The notes under the pieces were generated by a model, which was not told the origin of the DNA, did not search any database, and was given only the letters and a program-made list of their open reading frames with translations. DNA of 33,214 nt from Lachnospiraceae bacterium. Lineage in GTDB: Bacteria > Bacillota > Clostridia > Lachnospirales > Lachnospiraceae. This document shows, piece by piece, positions 7,169 through 16,601 of the stretch (position 1 is its first letter; each line of letters begins with the position of its first letter). The position numbers were made by a program, and so were the translations under genes. The stretch is from NCBI GenBank assembly GCA_021203145.1, contig JAJQBS010000100.1:1-33214 (forward strand), written 5' to 3'.

Positions 7169-8194
7169 TTAGTACAGCTCCGCGTACTCTTCTACGTTCT
7201 CCGGGTTGAACTCAAGCGGCAGACCAAGGATGATCTCTGTGCCGCCGTCGGATGCCGCTACGATCTCGAAATCGCCAAGGTCGCCAGCTGTGAAGGTCTC
7301 GCCCTCAGCACCGGTGATTTCCTCATTCGCGATTGCGATGGAGGTGTAAGCAGCGAGGGTTCCAAGGCCCTGCATATCCCACAGATAGAAGTACGGGCAG
7401 GAGTAGTCATCGCCGTCGCCTGTGTACTCAAGCATCTCAGACGGAAGGCCAAGGCCGGTCAGCTTGCAGGTGCAGTCATTGTCCTGCAGATACTTTGCAG
7501 CAGCAGCGATACCAACTGTGGTCGGTGCGCAGATGCACTTCAGATCCGGATAGTTAGTTACCAGAGCTTCGGTCTGATCCGTAGACTTCTGGGACTCATC
7601 ATCGCCATAAGCAACTTCTACCAGCTCAAGGTCTGCATACTTCTCATCGCTTTCCATAATCTCTTTCATAGCGTCAATCCATGCGTTCTGGTTGGTTGCC
7701 TGGGAGGTTGCGGAAAGAATTGCCCACTGGCCTTCGCCATCGCAGATGTCATATACAGCATCCATCAGAGCCTGCGCTACTTCTGTTACACCAGCCTGGT
7801 TTACAAATACCTGACGGCTGTCTGAATTTACAGCGGAGTCAAAGGAGACAACCTTGATTCCTGCGTCCATAGCCTCTTCAAGCTTTGCCTGCAGAGCATT
7901 CTCATCGTTTGCAGAGATGCAGATCACATCATAGTCCTGAGAAATCAGGTTGTCCAGAGATTTGATCTGAGCGTCAGCTGTAGCCTCTTCCGGATAGATG
8001 ATATCTACGGTGGAGCCTTCTGCTTCAGCGGTCTCAACGAATGAAGCAGCTGCGATCTCAAAGAACGCGTTTCCTGCAGACTTTGCAACCAGAGCGATCT
8101 TAACGCCCTCTTCCTCTGCCTGGACAGCTACCGGTGATACACATCCGAGTACCATTGCGCCGCAGAGCAGCGCGCTCACAAGTTTTTTGTTCAT
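7169..8194 (-). CDS. Sugar ABC transporter substrate-binding protein, probably rhamnose
   Basis: A 341-residue periplasmic-binding-protein type 1 family receptor (Peripla_BP_4 class), like the RhaS binding proteins of rhamnose ABC systems. ATG 8194 has AAGGAGG 8 bases upstream; an in-frame extension to 8320 lacks a ribosome site and would bury the signal peptide. The N-terminus MNKKLVSALLCGAM is a signal peptide with a possible lipobox VLGC (C18), and a signal-peptidase-I-like AVQA follows. The mature part starts VKIALVAKSAGNAFF and includes ISANDENAL. It is the last gene of the ATPase-permease-permease-binding protein operon, 181 bp after the permease stop, with a hairpin in between. Rhamnose specificity is inferred from rhaM next door. 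Confidence 0.88.
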   Translation of the reverse strand: MNKKLVSALLCGAMVLGCVSPVAVQAEEEGVKIALVAKSAGNAFFEIAAASFVETAEAEGSTVDIIYPEEATADAQIKSLDNLISQDYDVICISANDENALQAKLEEAMDAGIKVVSFDSAVNSDSRQVFVNQAGVTEVAQALMDAVYDICDGEGQWAILSATSQATNQNAWIDAMKEIMESDEKYADLELVEVAYGDDESQKSTDQTEALVTNYPDLKCICAPTTVGIAAAAKYLQDNDCTCKLTGLGLPSEMLEYTGDGDDYSCPYFYLWDMQGLGTLAAYTSIAIANEEITGAEGETFTAGDLGDFEIVAASDGGTEIILGLPLEFNPENVEEYAELY

Positions 8195-8232
8195 GTTCGT
8201 TTCCTCCTTAAAAATATGGTTTATATTTGCAG

Positions 8233-8271
8233 CCGTACAGGGCCATTGTCTGAGACCAGGCCTCTGTACGG
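8233..8271 (-). other. Intercistronic hairpin before the binding-protein gene
   Basis: CCGTACAG (8233-8240) pairs with CTGTACGG (8264-8271), and GGCC (8241-8244) pairs with GGCC (8259-8262), with one bulged T at 8263. There is no U-tract. It lies in the 181-bp gap between permease and binding protein. It could stabilise or process the 3' part of the mRNA so that more binding protein is made than permease, a known theme in such operons. Confidence 0.55.
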
Positions 8272-8375
8272 ATGGCAACAAAGTAAATAATTCTGTCTGC
8301 CTCAAAAGCATAATCGTCATGCATTATCTTCAGTAGCAATTCATTACGAGCATTTTCGTTATGAAAATCAAAGCA

Positions 8376-9383
8376 TCAGCTCTTCTTCACCTTCGCAGCC
8401 TTCTGAATCTGGCTCACGATATTCGGAAGTGCTACCGCCAACACCAGAAGCAGGCCGATGATCAGCAGGATTACCTGAGAGTGTACGTTTCTCTGTCCCA
8501 GACCGATACGCAGGCATACGATGATGAATGCCGCGATAATACCGCCCGCGATGTTTCCTTTTCCACCAGTCGATGAGATACCGCCGAATACCGCCATGGC
8601 AATCGCATCCATCTCAAATCCCTCGCCGGTCGTCGTATTTGCTCCGTAGGACGAAGAGACGATGAACAGTGCGCACAGTCCGGAGATCGTGCCCATCACC
8701 GTGTAGATGATGAAGCGGATCTTCTGAACATGGATGCCGGAATAATGAGCGGTCACGCGGTTTGTACCAATCGCGTATACCTTGCGGCCAAACGTGCTTT
8801 TGCCAAGAATAATCGCAGCAATCACACCCAGGATCAGTACCAGAAACAGGATATAGGGAACCTTTCCGACTTTCCCGGCGATTGCCTTAAAGCCTGCCGT
8901 GTTGGAAAGAGAAATGCTGCCGCCGCTTCCCAGAACAATTTCAGCAATTCCGCGGAAAATAATCTGTGTCGCCAGGGTCACAATCATCGGCGGCAGCTCC
9001 GGGAAGTTTGTCAGAATCAGTCCGTTTATCGCGCCGCACACGGTTCCGACCGCAAGTGCTGTAAGAATGACGATGATAAACGGAGCGCCGCTGTTGCAGA
9101 CGATGCAGCTGATCGTAGCAGACAGGCACACAATCGAGCCAACCGAAATATCAATCTCACCCAGTACCAGGATAAACGCCATGGTCAGCATCAGGAAAAC
9201 CTCCGCCAGATATACCGGCATCTGACGCAAAACGCTTGAGACATTGTAAAACTCTGAAAACCATATACAGAAAATGTTGACGGCGATAAACAGGACAACC
9301 AGAATTCCTTCCCAGCTGAGCAGCATATGCTTAATCGGGTTTTCCGGTACGTTATTAATACTTCTTCCAGATTTTCCGGCCAT
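8376..9383 (-). CDS. Sugar ABC transporter permease (RbsC-type) 2
   Basis: A 335-residue integral membrane protein of the BPD_transp_2 family with about 8-10 hydrophobic segments. The conserved block LGEIDISVGSIVCLSA lies near residues 80-95, where this family usually has GGIDLSVG. The second conserved block, MAVFGGISSTGGKGNIAGG, lies near 265-285. ATG 9383 is chosen because GGGAG lies 8 bases upstream. A GTG at 9389 would overlap that site. The upstream permease stops at 9386, so the gap is 2 bp and the two are coupled. It probably forms the membrane channel as a heterodimer with the preceding permease. Confidence 0.9.
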   Translation of the reverse strand: MAGKSGRSINNVPENPIKHMLLSWEGILVVLFIAVNIFCIWFSEFYNVSSVLRQMPVYLAEVFLMLTMAFILVLGEIDISVGSIVCLSATISCIVCNSGAPFIIVILTALAVGTVCGAINGLILTNFPELPPMIVTLATQIIFRGIAEIVLGSGGSISLSNTAGFKAIAGKVGKVPYILFLVLILGVIAAIILGKSTFGRKVYAIGTNRVTAHYSGIHVQKIRFIIYTVMGTISGLCALFIVSSSYGANTTTGEGFEMDAIAMAVFGGISSTGGKGNIAGGIIAAFIIVCLRIGLGQRNVHSQVILLIIGLLLVLAVALPNIVSQIQKAAKVKKS

Positions 9384-9385
9384 GA

Positions 9386-10381
9386 TCACATCTCCCTTCT
9401 CTTCAATGCATTGTTGTCAGCGGTGCGCTGCAGAATCACATTCATGACTACAACCACCAGAATCAGAATACCCTTAATCGTATTCAGCCAGAGCTGATCG
9501 AAGAAAGGAATCAGCGGAAGAGCCTTGGCAATCGTCGCCAGGATCAATGCGCCAAGCAGTGCACCCACCACAGAGCCGCGTCCGCCGCTCATGCTCACAC
9601 CGCCGATGACGCAGGCCGCGATGACGTCCATTTCGCCGCCCTTCTGCATGTTCGGCATGGCCGAAGCGTATACCGCTACCTGAAGTGCGCCTGCCAGCCC
9701 CGCAAGGCATCCCATAATCGTATAAACCATCAGCTTGATGTTCCTTACGTTAATACCGGAAACCTCCGCCGCCTCCGGATTGCTTCCTACTGCGTAAATT
9801 TTCCGCCCGGTGCGAGTCCACTTCATAAAGAAGAAGAAAATGACATAGCACACAATCACGACCCATACTACACAGTTCAGTCCAAGGAATTTGCTGGTGC
9901 CGAAATCCTTGAAGGTGCCAAGCGCTGACGCGCTTGCCCACTCACCGCCGTTGGAAATCAGATAAGCCATCGCGCGGTACACGTACATGAAGCCCATGGT
10001 AGCAATGATCGGCGGCACATCCGCTCTGGAAATCACCAGCCCGACTACCAGACCGCAGGCGATACCAATCGCAATCGCGATCAGGAATGCCAGCACGGTG
10101 CTGGAAATATATTCATACTTGATCAGCATACCAATGGCCATACCTGCTAACGCCAGCGTCGAGGTGATCGAAATATCAATGCCGCCCACCAGCATGACAC
10201 AGAGCATACCAAGCGCCATCACCATGGTCACCGCATTATTCTTGACCAGGTTTGAAATCGATTTCGGAGTAAAGAACGCCGGATTGATAATCGTAACAAT
10301 CACAATCATCAGAATCAGAATCACCGCCAGCAGAGCTTCACGGGATCCGGTGATTTTTTTCATCAGAGATTTGTTTTCCAT
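9386..10381 (-). CDS. Sugar ABC transporter permease (RbsC-type) 1
   Basis: A 331-residue BPD_transp_2 permease. Hydrophobic segments start at about 17-33. The family block GGIDISITSTLALAGM is at 66-81 and VIGGVSMSGGRGSVVGALLG near 262-290. The start ATG 10381 shares a base with the ATPase stop (TAATG), so translation is coupled. A G-rich Shine-Dalgarno lies about ten bases upstream. It pairs with the downstream permease as the transmembrane half of the importer. Rhamnose as cargo is inferred from position. Confidence 0.9.
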   Translation of the reverse strand: MENKSLMKKITGSREALLAVILILMIVIVTIINPAFFTPKSISNLVKNNAVTMVMALGMLCVMLVGGIDISITSTLALAGMAIGMLIKYEYISSTVLAFLIAIAIGIACGLVVGLVISRADVPPIIATMGFMYVYRAMAYLISNGGEWASASALGTFKDFGTSKFLGLNCVVWVVIVCYVIFFFFMKWTRTGRKIYAVGSNPEAAEVSGINVRNIKLMVYTIMGCLAGLAGALQVAVYASAMPNMQKGGEMDVIAACVIGGVSMSGGRGSVVGALLGALILATIAKALPLIPFFDQLWLNTIKGILILVVVVMNVILQRTADNNALKRREM

Positions 10382-11895
10382 TACTTCGCATCCCCCTTCC
10401 CTGCATTTGAGCTTTTCTCCATAGAGAGCTCCAGGATGATCTCCTGTGTCGCTTCCTCTCTGGAAAGCTCGCCGGTCTTGCGGCCATTGCACATAACGAT
10501 GATCCGGTCTGCCATCCCCAGGATCTCCGGCATCTCAGAGGAAATCAGCACAATCGCGTAGCCCTTCTGCGCCAGCTCGCCCATGATCGCGTAGATCTCT
10601 GCTTTTGCACCGACGTCCACGCCCTTGGTCGGCTCATCCATGATCACGACCTTCATCTCCTGGCCGAGTGCCTTCGCGACGACGACCTTCTGCTGGTTGC
10701 CGCCGGAAAGAGAGCTTGCGGGCTGGAAGATGTCGACCGCCTTGGTATCCACGCTCTCCAGAAGGTCTTTGGATACCTCCCGCTCCTTCGGCTCGTTATT
10801 AAACCCATTTTTCGCATATTTATTCATGGTCGGAAGCGTGACATTGCGACCCAGCCCCCAGCTCATGATCAGGCCTTCCTTCTGCCGATCCTCCGGAAGA
10901 AGGATGATGCCCAGATCCATCGCGTCAGATGGCTGCTTGATATGTACTTCCTTTCCATCCAGATAGACCCTGCCGCTGTCCGCGTGCGTCACACCGCACA
11001 CACTCTCAACCACCTCTGTACGGCCGGCGCCTACCAGACCCGTCAGACCAATGATCTCTCCCGCATGGACATTGAAGGATACATCCTTGTAATATCCGGC
11101 TCTGGAGAAATTCTCCACTCTGAGAACCTCTGCCCCGATCTCCACCTTCGGCTTCGGGAAAAGCTCATTAATCTCGCGGCCTACCATGGCCTTGATCAAA
11201 TCCGCGTTCGAAATCTTATCCACATCATAGGTGCCGATATACTGCGAATCGCGGAATACGGTCACCCTCGAAGCCAGTCGATACATATCCTCAAAACGGT
11301 GAGAGATAAAGATGATGGAAACACCTTCCTCTCTGAGCTGGTCCACGATCCGGTACAGCTCCTCGGACTCTCTCTTGGTCAGGGACGCCGTCGGCTCATC
11401 GAGAATAATAATTTTCGCGTTTGTGGAAAGAGCCTTCGCGATCTCCACCATCTGCTGCTGCGCAACACTTAAGGTCCCCATCTCCGCCGTCGCGTCAAAG
11501 TCGGAATTCAGCTGCTGCAGAAGCTTGTTTGCTTCCCCGTTCATCTCATTCCACTGAATCATGTGGTGCTTCACGATCTCATGACCCATGAAAATATTCT
11601 CTGCAACTGTCAGGTGCGGATAGGATGTCGCGTGCTGATAAACCGCCGCTATGCCCGCGGCCTGCGCGTCCCTCGGACCTTTGAAATCTACCTTTTCTCC
11701 ATAAAGGTACATCTCACCCTCTTCTGCCTTATGTACACCGGTAATTACCTTTATAAAAGTGGATTTGCCGGCACCGTTCTCGCCCATGAGTGCGTGTACC
11801 TCGCCCGGCTTCAGCTGAAACTGGACATTATTCAGCGCCTTCACGCCCGGGAATATCTTCGTAATGCCTTTTAATTCAAGAACATATTCAGACAC
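10381..11895 (-). CDS. Sugar ABC transporter ATPase (RbsA-type, two nucleotide-binding domains)
   Basis: A 504-residue importer ATPase. I place the start at GTG 11895: AAGGAGG lies 8 bases upstream and the protein then begins SEYVLELKGITKIFPG like its family. The ATG at 11946 has no ribosome site. The first domain has Walker A GENGAGKST at 38-46, signature LSVAQQQMVEIAKAL and Walker B IIILDEPTASL. The second domain has the degenerate A loop GLVGAGRTEV typical of RbsA, with LSGGNQQKVVVAKAL and VVIMDEPTKGVDVGAK. It is the first gene of the four-gene transporter operon and diverges from the two-component genes at 12147. Confidence 0.93.
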   Translation of the reverse strand: MSEYVLELKGITKIFPGVKALNNVQFQLKPGEVHALMGENGAGKSTFIKVITGVHKAEEGEMYLYGEKVDFKGPRDAQAAGIAAVYQHATSYPHLTVAENIFMGHEIVKHHMIQWNEMNGEANKLLQQLNSDFDATAEMGTLSVAQQQMVEIAKALSTNAKIIILDEPTASLTKRESEELYRIVDQLREEGVSIIFISHRFEDMYRLASRVTVFRDSQYIGTYDVDKISNADLIKAMVGREINELFPKPKVEIGAEVLRVENFSRAGYYKDVSFNVHAGEIIGLTGLVGAGRTEVVESVCGVTHADSGRVYLDGKEVHIKQPSDAMDLGIILLPEDRQKEGLIMSWGLGRNVTLPTMNKYAKNGFNNEPKEREVSKDLLESVDTKAVDIFQPASSLSGGNQQKVVVAKALGQEMKVVIMDEPTKGVDVGAKAEIYAIMGELAQKGYAIVLISSEMPEILGMADRIIVMCNGRKTGELSREEATQEIILELSMEKSSNAGKGDAK

Positions 11896-12089
11896 GGCCT
11901 CTTCCTCCTTCTTGATTTTAACTGAATTCATCCTAACATTTTCCATAAATAAATAAAATGGGAAAATATTTCGAAACGGGTAAAATTTTTTCCTGTTTAC
12001 TTTTTATGCAGGCGGCGGTATTTTCCCCTGAATATTGGACAGTTTTTGCAAAATATTCACTTTTGCCTCTCGTACTTTGATATTTTTTA

Positions 12090-12098
12090 TGGTAAAAT
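12090..12098 (+). promoter_or_regulatory. Extended -10 promoter for the two-component operon, in the divergent gap 11896-12146
   Basis: TGG followed by TAAAAT (12093-12098) is an extended -10 element; the -35 region is poor, which suits an activated promoter. It lies about 50 bp ahead of the regulator start. The rest of the 251-bp divergent gap is AT-rich. It must also carry the minus-strand promoter of the transporter operon, but I could not pick a convincing one, again suggesting activator dependence. Confidence 0.45.
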
Positions 12099-12146
12099 AG
12101 GCACAGCCATTTTGAAACAATGAAATCCGCCTCAGAAAGGAACCCT

Positions 12147-13727
12147 ATGAAATTACTGATCGTTGATGATGAAGAGCTGACACGCACCGGCGTGGTCTCC
12201 TCGATTGACTGGAGGAGTCTCGGAATTGATGAAATTATCCAGGCAGACGACGGGGTCAACGGGCTGGAGATGGCCCGCCTTCACCACCCGGAAATTATTC
12301 TCTGCGACGTGCGCATGCCGCGGATGAACGGAATCACCATGCTGGAGAAAATCGAGCAGTTTCTGCCTGATACGGTTTCTATTTTTATGAGCGGATATTC
12401 GGATAAGGAGTACCTCAAGGCTGCGATCCGGCTGAAGACGGTCAATTACGTGGAAAAGCCTCTGGATCCGTCTGATATTCGCGAAGCCGTCCTGGAGGCG
12501 ATCCGCCGCTACAATCAGAACCGGCACTCGCGCCGTGGAGAAGAACTGCAATCCATCCAGTCTGCTTCCCGCCTTGCCCTGCTGCTAACGGTTCCATACA
12601 GCTCCGGCGGCCAGGACGATAGCCAGAAAGATATGCAAAAGCTTACGGAAGAGTTATCTCTGAGCCTGTCTTCCGCATCCTGCTTTACCTGTATCATTGT
12701 ACGGCTGCAAAGCGCTCCGGAAAACGCCAGGGCTGCCTACGATGAAATCTACCACCACCTGGAGCAGTTTCTGAAAGGTTATCAGACCGACTGTCTTTCC
12801 GTGGAAAAAAAGCCGCAGCATATGGTTTATTTCATGATCGGCAAAGAAAAGCCTTCCACACGGACGCTTTCCGCTATCTGCAATTTTCTGGGCAGCTTCT
12901 ATGCCTCCTATGGTCATTATTATATTGCGGCCGGCAAAACCTGCAAGGGGATTACCAGGGCATACCAGTCTTACACTGATGCCGTGATCCTTCTGCAAAG
13001 CAGCTTTTTCTTTCCGGCAGGCACGCTTCTGACCGCAGAGATGCTAACACAGACAGCGACCTCATCGGAGCAGCCGGATTTCTCCGTTTCCGCAGAGCAG
13101 GCTTTCACAAACGCGCTCTCCTCTCTGGATGCGGCTGGCTGCGACCTCTTTTTTAAAAAACTATTTCAGAGTTATGACGGCTGCCGTTCGCTGATGCCCA
13201 ACCAGGTACGGGATTTATACTACAAGCTTTTTCTTGTGCTTGAAGAGACCGGGCGAGGACTGCACCTGAATGCAGACAGACCGGTCCAAACCGATAACAT
13301 CATGGATGAGATTGAAAACTCCTTCACCTATGAGGATCTGCATCAGGCACTCGTCTCCAGAACTCACCGTCTGCTCGACGATGCCCAAAATGCCGCCCCT
13401 GAAAACACGACGATTGCCCAGATTAAAGAATATATCAGCAAAAACTATAAGAACGAGCTTCTTTCTGTCAAGGACATCAGTTCCCATATGTTTCTGTCTG
13501 TGTCCTATGTCTGCACTTTTTTCAAAAATGAGACTGGAAAAACCCTGAATCAGTACCTGACAGAATACCGCATGGAACGCGCAAAAGAGCTTCTCGCGGA
13601 TCCGCAGTACAAAATCTCCGAAATATCCTCCATGGTCGGTTACAGCGATGGAAACTATTTCGGCAAAAGCTTCAAAAAATATACCGGGCTGACCCCATCC
13701 GAATACAGGGAGAAAATGACTCGATGA
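12147..13727 (+). CDS. Response regulator, CheY receiver plus AraC DNA-binding domain (YesN type)
   Basis: A 526-residue regulator. ATG 12147 follows AAAGGA with a 6-base gap; an upstream in-frame ATG at 12120 is less likely because the receiver begins MKLLIVDDEE here. The receiver has acidic D7/D8, the phospho-acceptor D54 in ILCDVRMPRM, S82 and K104 in the EKPLDP loop. Residues of about 130-420 form the long linker domain seen in YesN-like proteins. The AraC helix-turn-helix pair is about 425-524, ending VGYSDGNYFGKSFKKYTGLTPSEYRE. It overlaps the kinase gene by ATGA. It diverges from the transporter operon and is its likely activator. Confidence 0.93.
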   Translation: MKLLIVDDEELTRTGVVSSIDWRSLGIDEIIQADDGVNGLEMARLHHPEIILCDVRMPRMNGITMLEKIEQFLPDTVSIFMSGYSDKEYLKAAIRLKTVNYVEKPLDPSDIREAVLEAIRRYNQNRHSRRGEELQSIQSASRLALLLTVPYSSGGQDDSQKDMQKLTEELSLSLSSASCFTCIIVRLQSAPENARAAYDEIYHHLEQFLKGYQTDCLSVEKKPQHMVYFMIGKEKPSTRTLSAICNFLGSFYASYGHYYIAAGKTCKGITRAYQSYTDAVILLQSSFFFPAGTLLTAEMLTQTATSSEQPDFSVSAEQAFTNALSSLDAAGCDLFFKKLFQSYDGCRSLMPNQVRDLYYKLFLVLEETGRGLHLNADRPVQTDNIMDEIENSFTYEDLHQALVSRTHRLLDDAQNAAPENTTIAQIKEYISKNYKNELLSVKDISSHMFLSVSYVCTFFKNETGKTLNQYLTEYRMERAKELLADPQYKISEISSMVGYSDGNYFGKSFKKYTGLTPSEYREKMTR

Positions 13728-16540
13728 AAAAACTGCGTCAGATCTATCTGAATTTACATATTCAAACCAAGCTTATGGTCGTTATTCTTCTGGCTGTCTC
13801 GATCCCGGCTGTATTTGTATTTCTCTTTTTTTACAGCAGGCTGTACGGCATGGTGGTCTCCTACACCATCCGCCAGGAGCAGGACGCGTCAGCCGCCACC
13901 GCCCCGCAGATTGAGGAAATCGTCGAAGAGGTTGTCGCCCTAAGCGACAGCTTAAGTGATCTGGAATTTTACCAAATGCTGTTTCAACAGCCGATCAATG
14001 AGCCGGCGAGCGTTCTCTCACAGTCGCAGCAGGCAGCTGATTTTCAGGAAGAGATAGAGCAAATCAAAGATGATGGGTTGATCACGGCCATCCGCATTTA
14101 CATGGATTTTCCTGACGAAGGCTCTGTCTTGTTCACAGATGAATACACCGAAGGCATCCTGGCTCCGATGAGTCAGGCGCAGGGAACATACTGGTACGGG
14201 ATCTTAAAGGGAACAAATGCTTCTTCTCTGCACTGTCCTTCCTTTTATCTGGGCACAAAGGAAAAAGAACAGTACGGCGACATGGCTTACATCCGCGTGA
14301 CCACCTTTTATTACGATGGAGAAGCCTGCACGGCCTATATCGCGGTCTACTATTCCAACGATGCGATTCTGGAAATTCTCTCTGACAATCTGTCCCTGGA
14401 TGGCAGTGTTTCCTATATTATTAATGAAAGGGATAATATTGTCGCTTCCTCAGATGCCTCGCTTTCCGGTCTTTACTGGCTCAGCTATGAGACGATTGAA
14501 AACGCGTTTATGTCTTCTAACAACTTTATTGAGCGCATAATTCTGGATGAGACCGTCTATGTCGGCTTTTACAGTATCACAGAATCCGGCTGGTTTATGG
14601 TGACCATTCTGCCCTCTGATCCTCTGATCGCGCAGAGTAACCGCATTATCCGGCAATTTGCGCTGCTTTACCTCGCGGTAGTTCTTGCTGCTATTCTGTT
14701 TGCGACCCTTCTCTCCCATTCGATCACCAGAAGAATTTCCTCTGTCAGCAGCCAGATGAATTCTGTCCGGGAAGGGCCTCCGCAGCCTATGGAGCCTCCG
14801 GACGCGCATGATGAGGTCGGCAATCTGATTGATACCTACAACTATATGGCCTCGCAGATCAACAACCTTCTGACCGAGCAGACCAGGGCCGCCGAGGATC
14901 TGCGCATCTCGGAATTTAATTCCCTGCAGGCACAGATCAATCCTCATTTTCTCTACAATACGATGGATATGATCAACTGGCTGGCGCAGCAGGGACGCAC
15001 TTCTGAAGTGAGCAACGCGGTACAGGATCTCTCCCGTTTTTATAAGCTCACGCTCAGCCGGAAGCAGACCATCGCCACGATCGCCAGCGAAGTCGAGCAT
15101 GCCACGATCTATGCCCGCCTCCAGAATATGCGCTATCACAACAGCTTTTCTCTGATTACAGATATCCCCGACGACCTGATGGATTATCTGATCCCCAAGC
15201 TCACACTGCAGCCGGTGGTAGAAAACGCTATTTTACATGGGATTCTTGAAAAAGACAGCAAATCAGGAACCATCATGATCACCGGATGGATGGAGGAGGA
15301 GGACATCATTCTGCTGATTTCCGATGATGGCATAGGCATGTCACAGGAAGCGCTTAAAAACATTCTGTACGGGACCGGCCAGAGCGCGTCCGGCGGTACA
15401 AACATTGCCATCTACAATACGCACCGCCGTCTCCAGATCCTCTATGGGGAAAGCTATGGGCTCAGCTACTCAAGTACCATCGGAAAGGGCACCGATGTGC
15501 AGATTCGCATTCCTGCTCAAAAAGAATACCATACTCCCTACACGTCCGGTGGAATATCCGGCGCCAGTATTCCCGCAGCCAGACCTCTGGTCGCGATTGC
15601 GATGCCGGAATCCGTCTCCGGCACCGGTTCCGGCTTAAATTCCGTCTCACCAGAAACCCTTCTGGATTATAGTCAGGAGATCACTAAAAATCTTTACAAA
15701 ATCCAGAGTCTTCATCAGATTTCAGAGAAACTCCCCGCCGATGAAAACCTCTATATCCTGACACACACGGTAACAGAGGATCTCCCAAACCACTCGCACA
15801 GCTATTATGAATTAAATTACCTGTGCAGCGGTACACTGATCAATGTGATCGACAACCATGATATCTATATGACAGCCGGAGATCTGGTATTTTTAAACCG
15901 CAGCGCGGTACATGCGCTGCGCTGTACGCAGCCGGGCGCAGTGCTGATCAATTTCTGTCTGAAGCCCGAGCTCTTTCACCGCACCCTGCGTGCATTTATA
16001 GAAGAAAAGAATCTGATTTCCGATTTTATCAACGGAGTCGGCGTCTCCGGGCAGAATTTCATCTTTTTCTCCCTCGGGCACAGCCTGCAGCCTCAGACCT
16101 TTTTAACCTCGATCATACAGGAATACGCGGATAATCAATTTCATCAGTCCTTCGCGCTGGAAGCTTATTTTCTCCTCCTGTTCAGCCATCTGGCAAATTC
16201 GGAGCAATTCAGCTATAGCGGAGTGGACAAGGATACCAGTCTGATGCTGCAGTACCTGCGCGACAATTTCAGCCAAAAAAGTATCCGGGAAATCGCCGGA
16301 CATTTTATGCTCACTCCTTCTTTGATGAATGATCATCTGAAAACTCATACCGGAAGAAGTCTGCAGGATTTTATAGATGAGCTGCGTCTGGAGCGGGCAG
16401 TAGAGCTGTTGGAAAATCATGATTATACCATCTATCAGATCGCGGAAATCTGCGGGTTCCAGAATCCGGATGAGTTCTCACGGATTTTTTATCAGAAATA
16501 CCAGATTACTCCAACAGAATATCGGAGGCAATTTTTATAA
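13724..16540 (+). CDS. Membrane sensor histidine kinase (YesM/LytS type) fused to a cupin-AraC DNA-binding module
   Basis: An unusual 938-residue fusion. TM1 is about 17-37. An extracellular sensor of about 270 residues follows, then TM2 about 311-331 and a HAMP region about 332-384. The kinase core has the His_kinase motif QINPHFLYN with H408, the N box VVENAILHG with N501, and the G boxes DDGIGM (534-539) and GGTNIAIYNTHRRLQ (557-571). After a Ser/Gly/Pro-rich linker (about 598-645), a cupin-like domain (about 675-760, HSHSYYELNYLCSGTL) and an AraC double helix-turn-helix (838-936) follow in the same frame. The last third resembles the AraC regulator at 4733-5734. No receiver domain is present. 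The start overlaps the response-regulator stop (ATGA). A free-standing AraC start inside the linker is unlikely, since ATG codon 627 has no ribosome site. Confidence 0.9.
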   Translation: MKKLRQIYLNLHIQTKLMVVILLAVSIPAVFVFLFFYSRLYGMVVSYTIRQEQDASAATAPQIEEIVEEVVALSDSLSDLEFYQMLFQQPINEPASVLSQSQQAADFQEEIEQIKDDGLITAIRIYMDFPDEGSVLFTDEYTEGILAPMSQAQGTYWYGILKGTNASSLHCPSFYLGTKEKEQYGDMAYIRVTTFYYDGEACTAYIAVYYSNDAILEILSDNLSLDGSVSYIINERDNIVASSDASLSGLYWLSYETIENAFMSSNNFIERIILDETVYVGFYSITESGWFMVTILPSDPLIAQSNRIIRQFALLYLAVVLAAILFATLLSHSITRRISSVSSQMNSVREGPPQPMEPPDAHDEVGNLIDTYNYMASQINNLLTEQTRAAEDLRISEFNSLQAQINPHFLYNTMDMINWLAQQGRTSEVSNAVQDLSRFYKLTLSRKQTIATIASEVEHATIYARLQNMRYHNSFSLITDIPDDLMDYLIPKLTLQPVVENAILHGILEKDSKSGTIMITGWMEEEDIILLISDDGIGMSQEALKNILYGTGQSASGGTNIAIYNTHRRLQILYGESYGLSYSSTIGKGTDVQIRIPAQKEYHTPYTSGGISGASIPAARPLVAIAMPESVSGTGSGLNSVSPETLLDYSQEITKNLYKIQSLHQISEKLPADENLYILTHTVTEDLPNHSHSYYELNYLCSGTLINVIDNHDIYMTAGDLVFLNRSAVHALRCTQPGAVLINFCLKPELFHRTLRAFIEEKNLISDFINGVGVSGQNFIFFSLGHSLQPQTFLTSIIQEYADNQFHQSFALEAYFLLLFSHLANSEQFSYSGVDKDTSLMLQYLRDNFSQKSIREIAGHFMLTPSLMNDHLKTHTGRSLQDFIDELRLERAVELLENHDYTIYQIAEICGFQNPDEFSRIFYQKYQITPTEYRRQFL

Positions 16541-16601
16541 TGTGCCTCCGATACTCTGACTTCACAGTATAAATCTTTTTCCCCGTGCATCTGCAGGATG
16601 C

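Noticed and set aside
8195..8320. 42-residue N-terminal extension of the first sugar receptor
   Set aside because: It has no ribosome site and would place the signal peptide internally; AAGGAGG supports the start at 8194.
11896..11946. ATG start of the first transporter ATPase at 11946
   Set aside because: It lacks a Shine-Dalgarno; the GTG at 11895 has a strong one and matches the family start.
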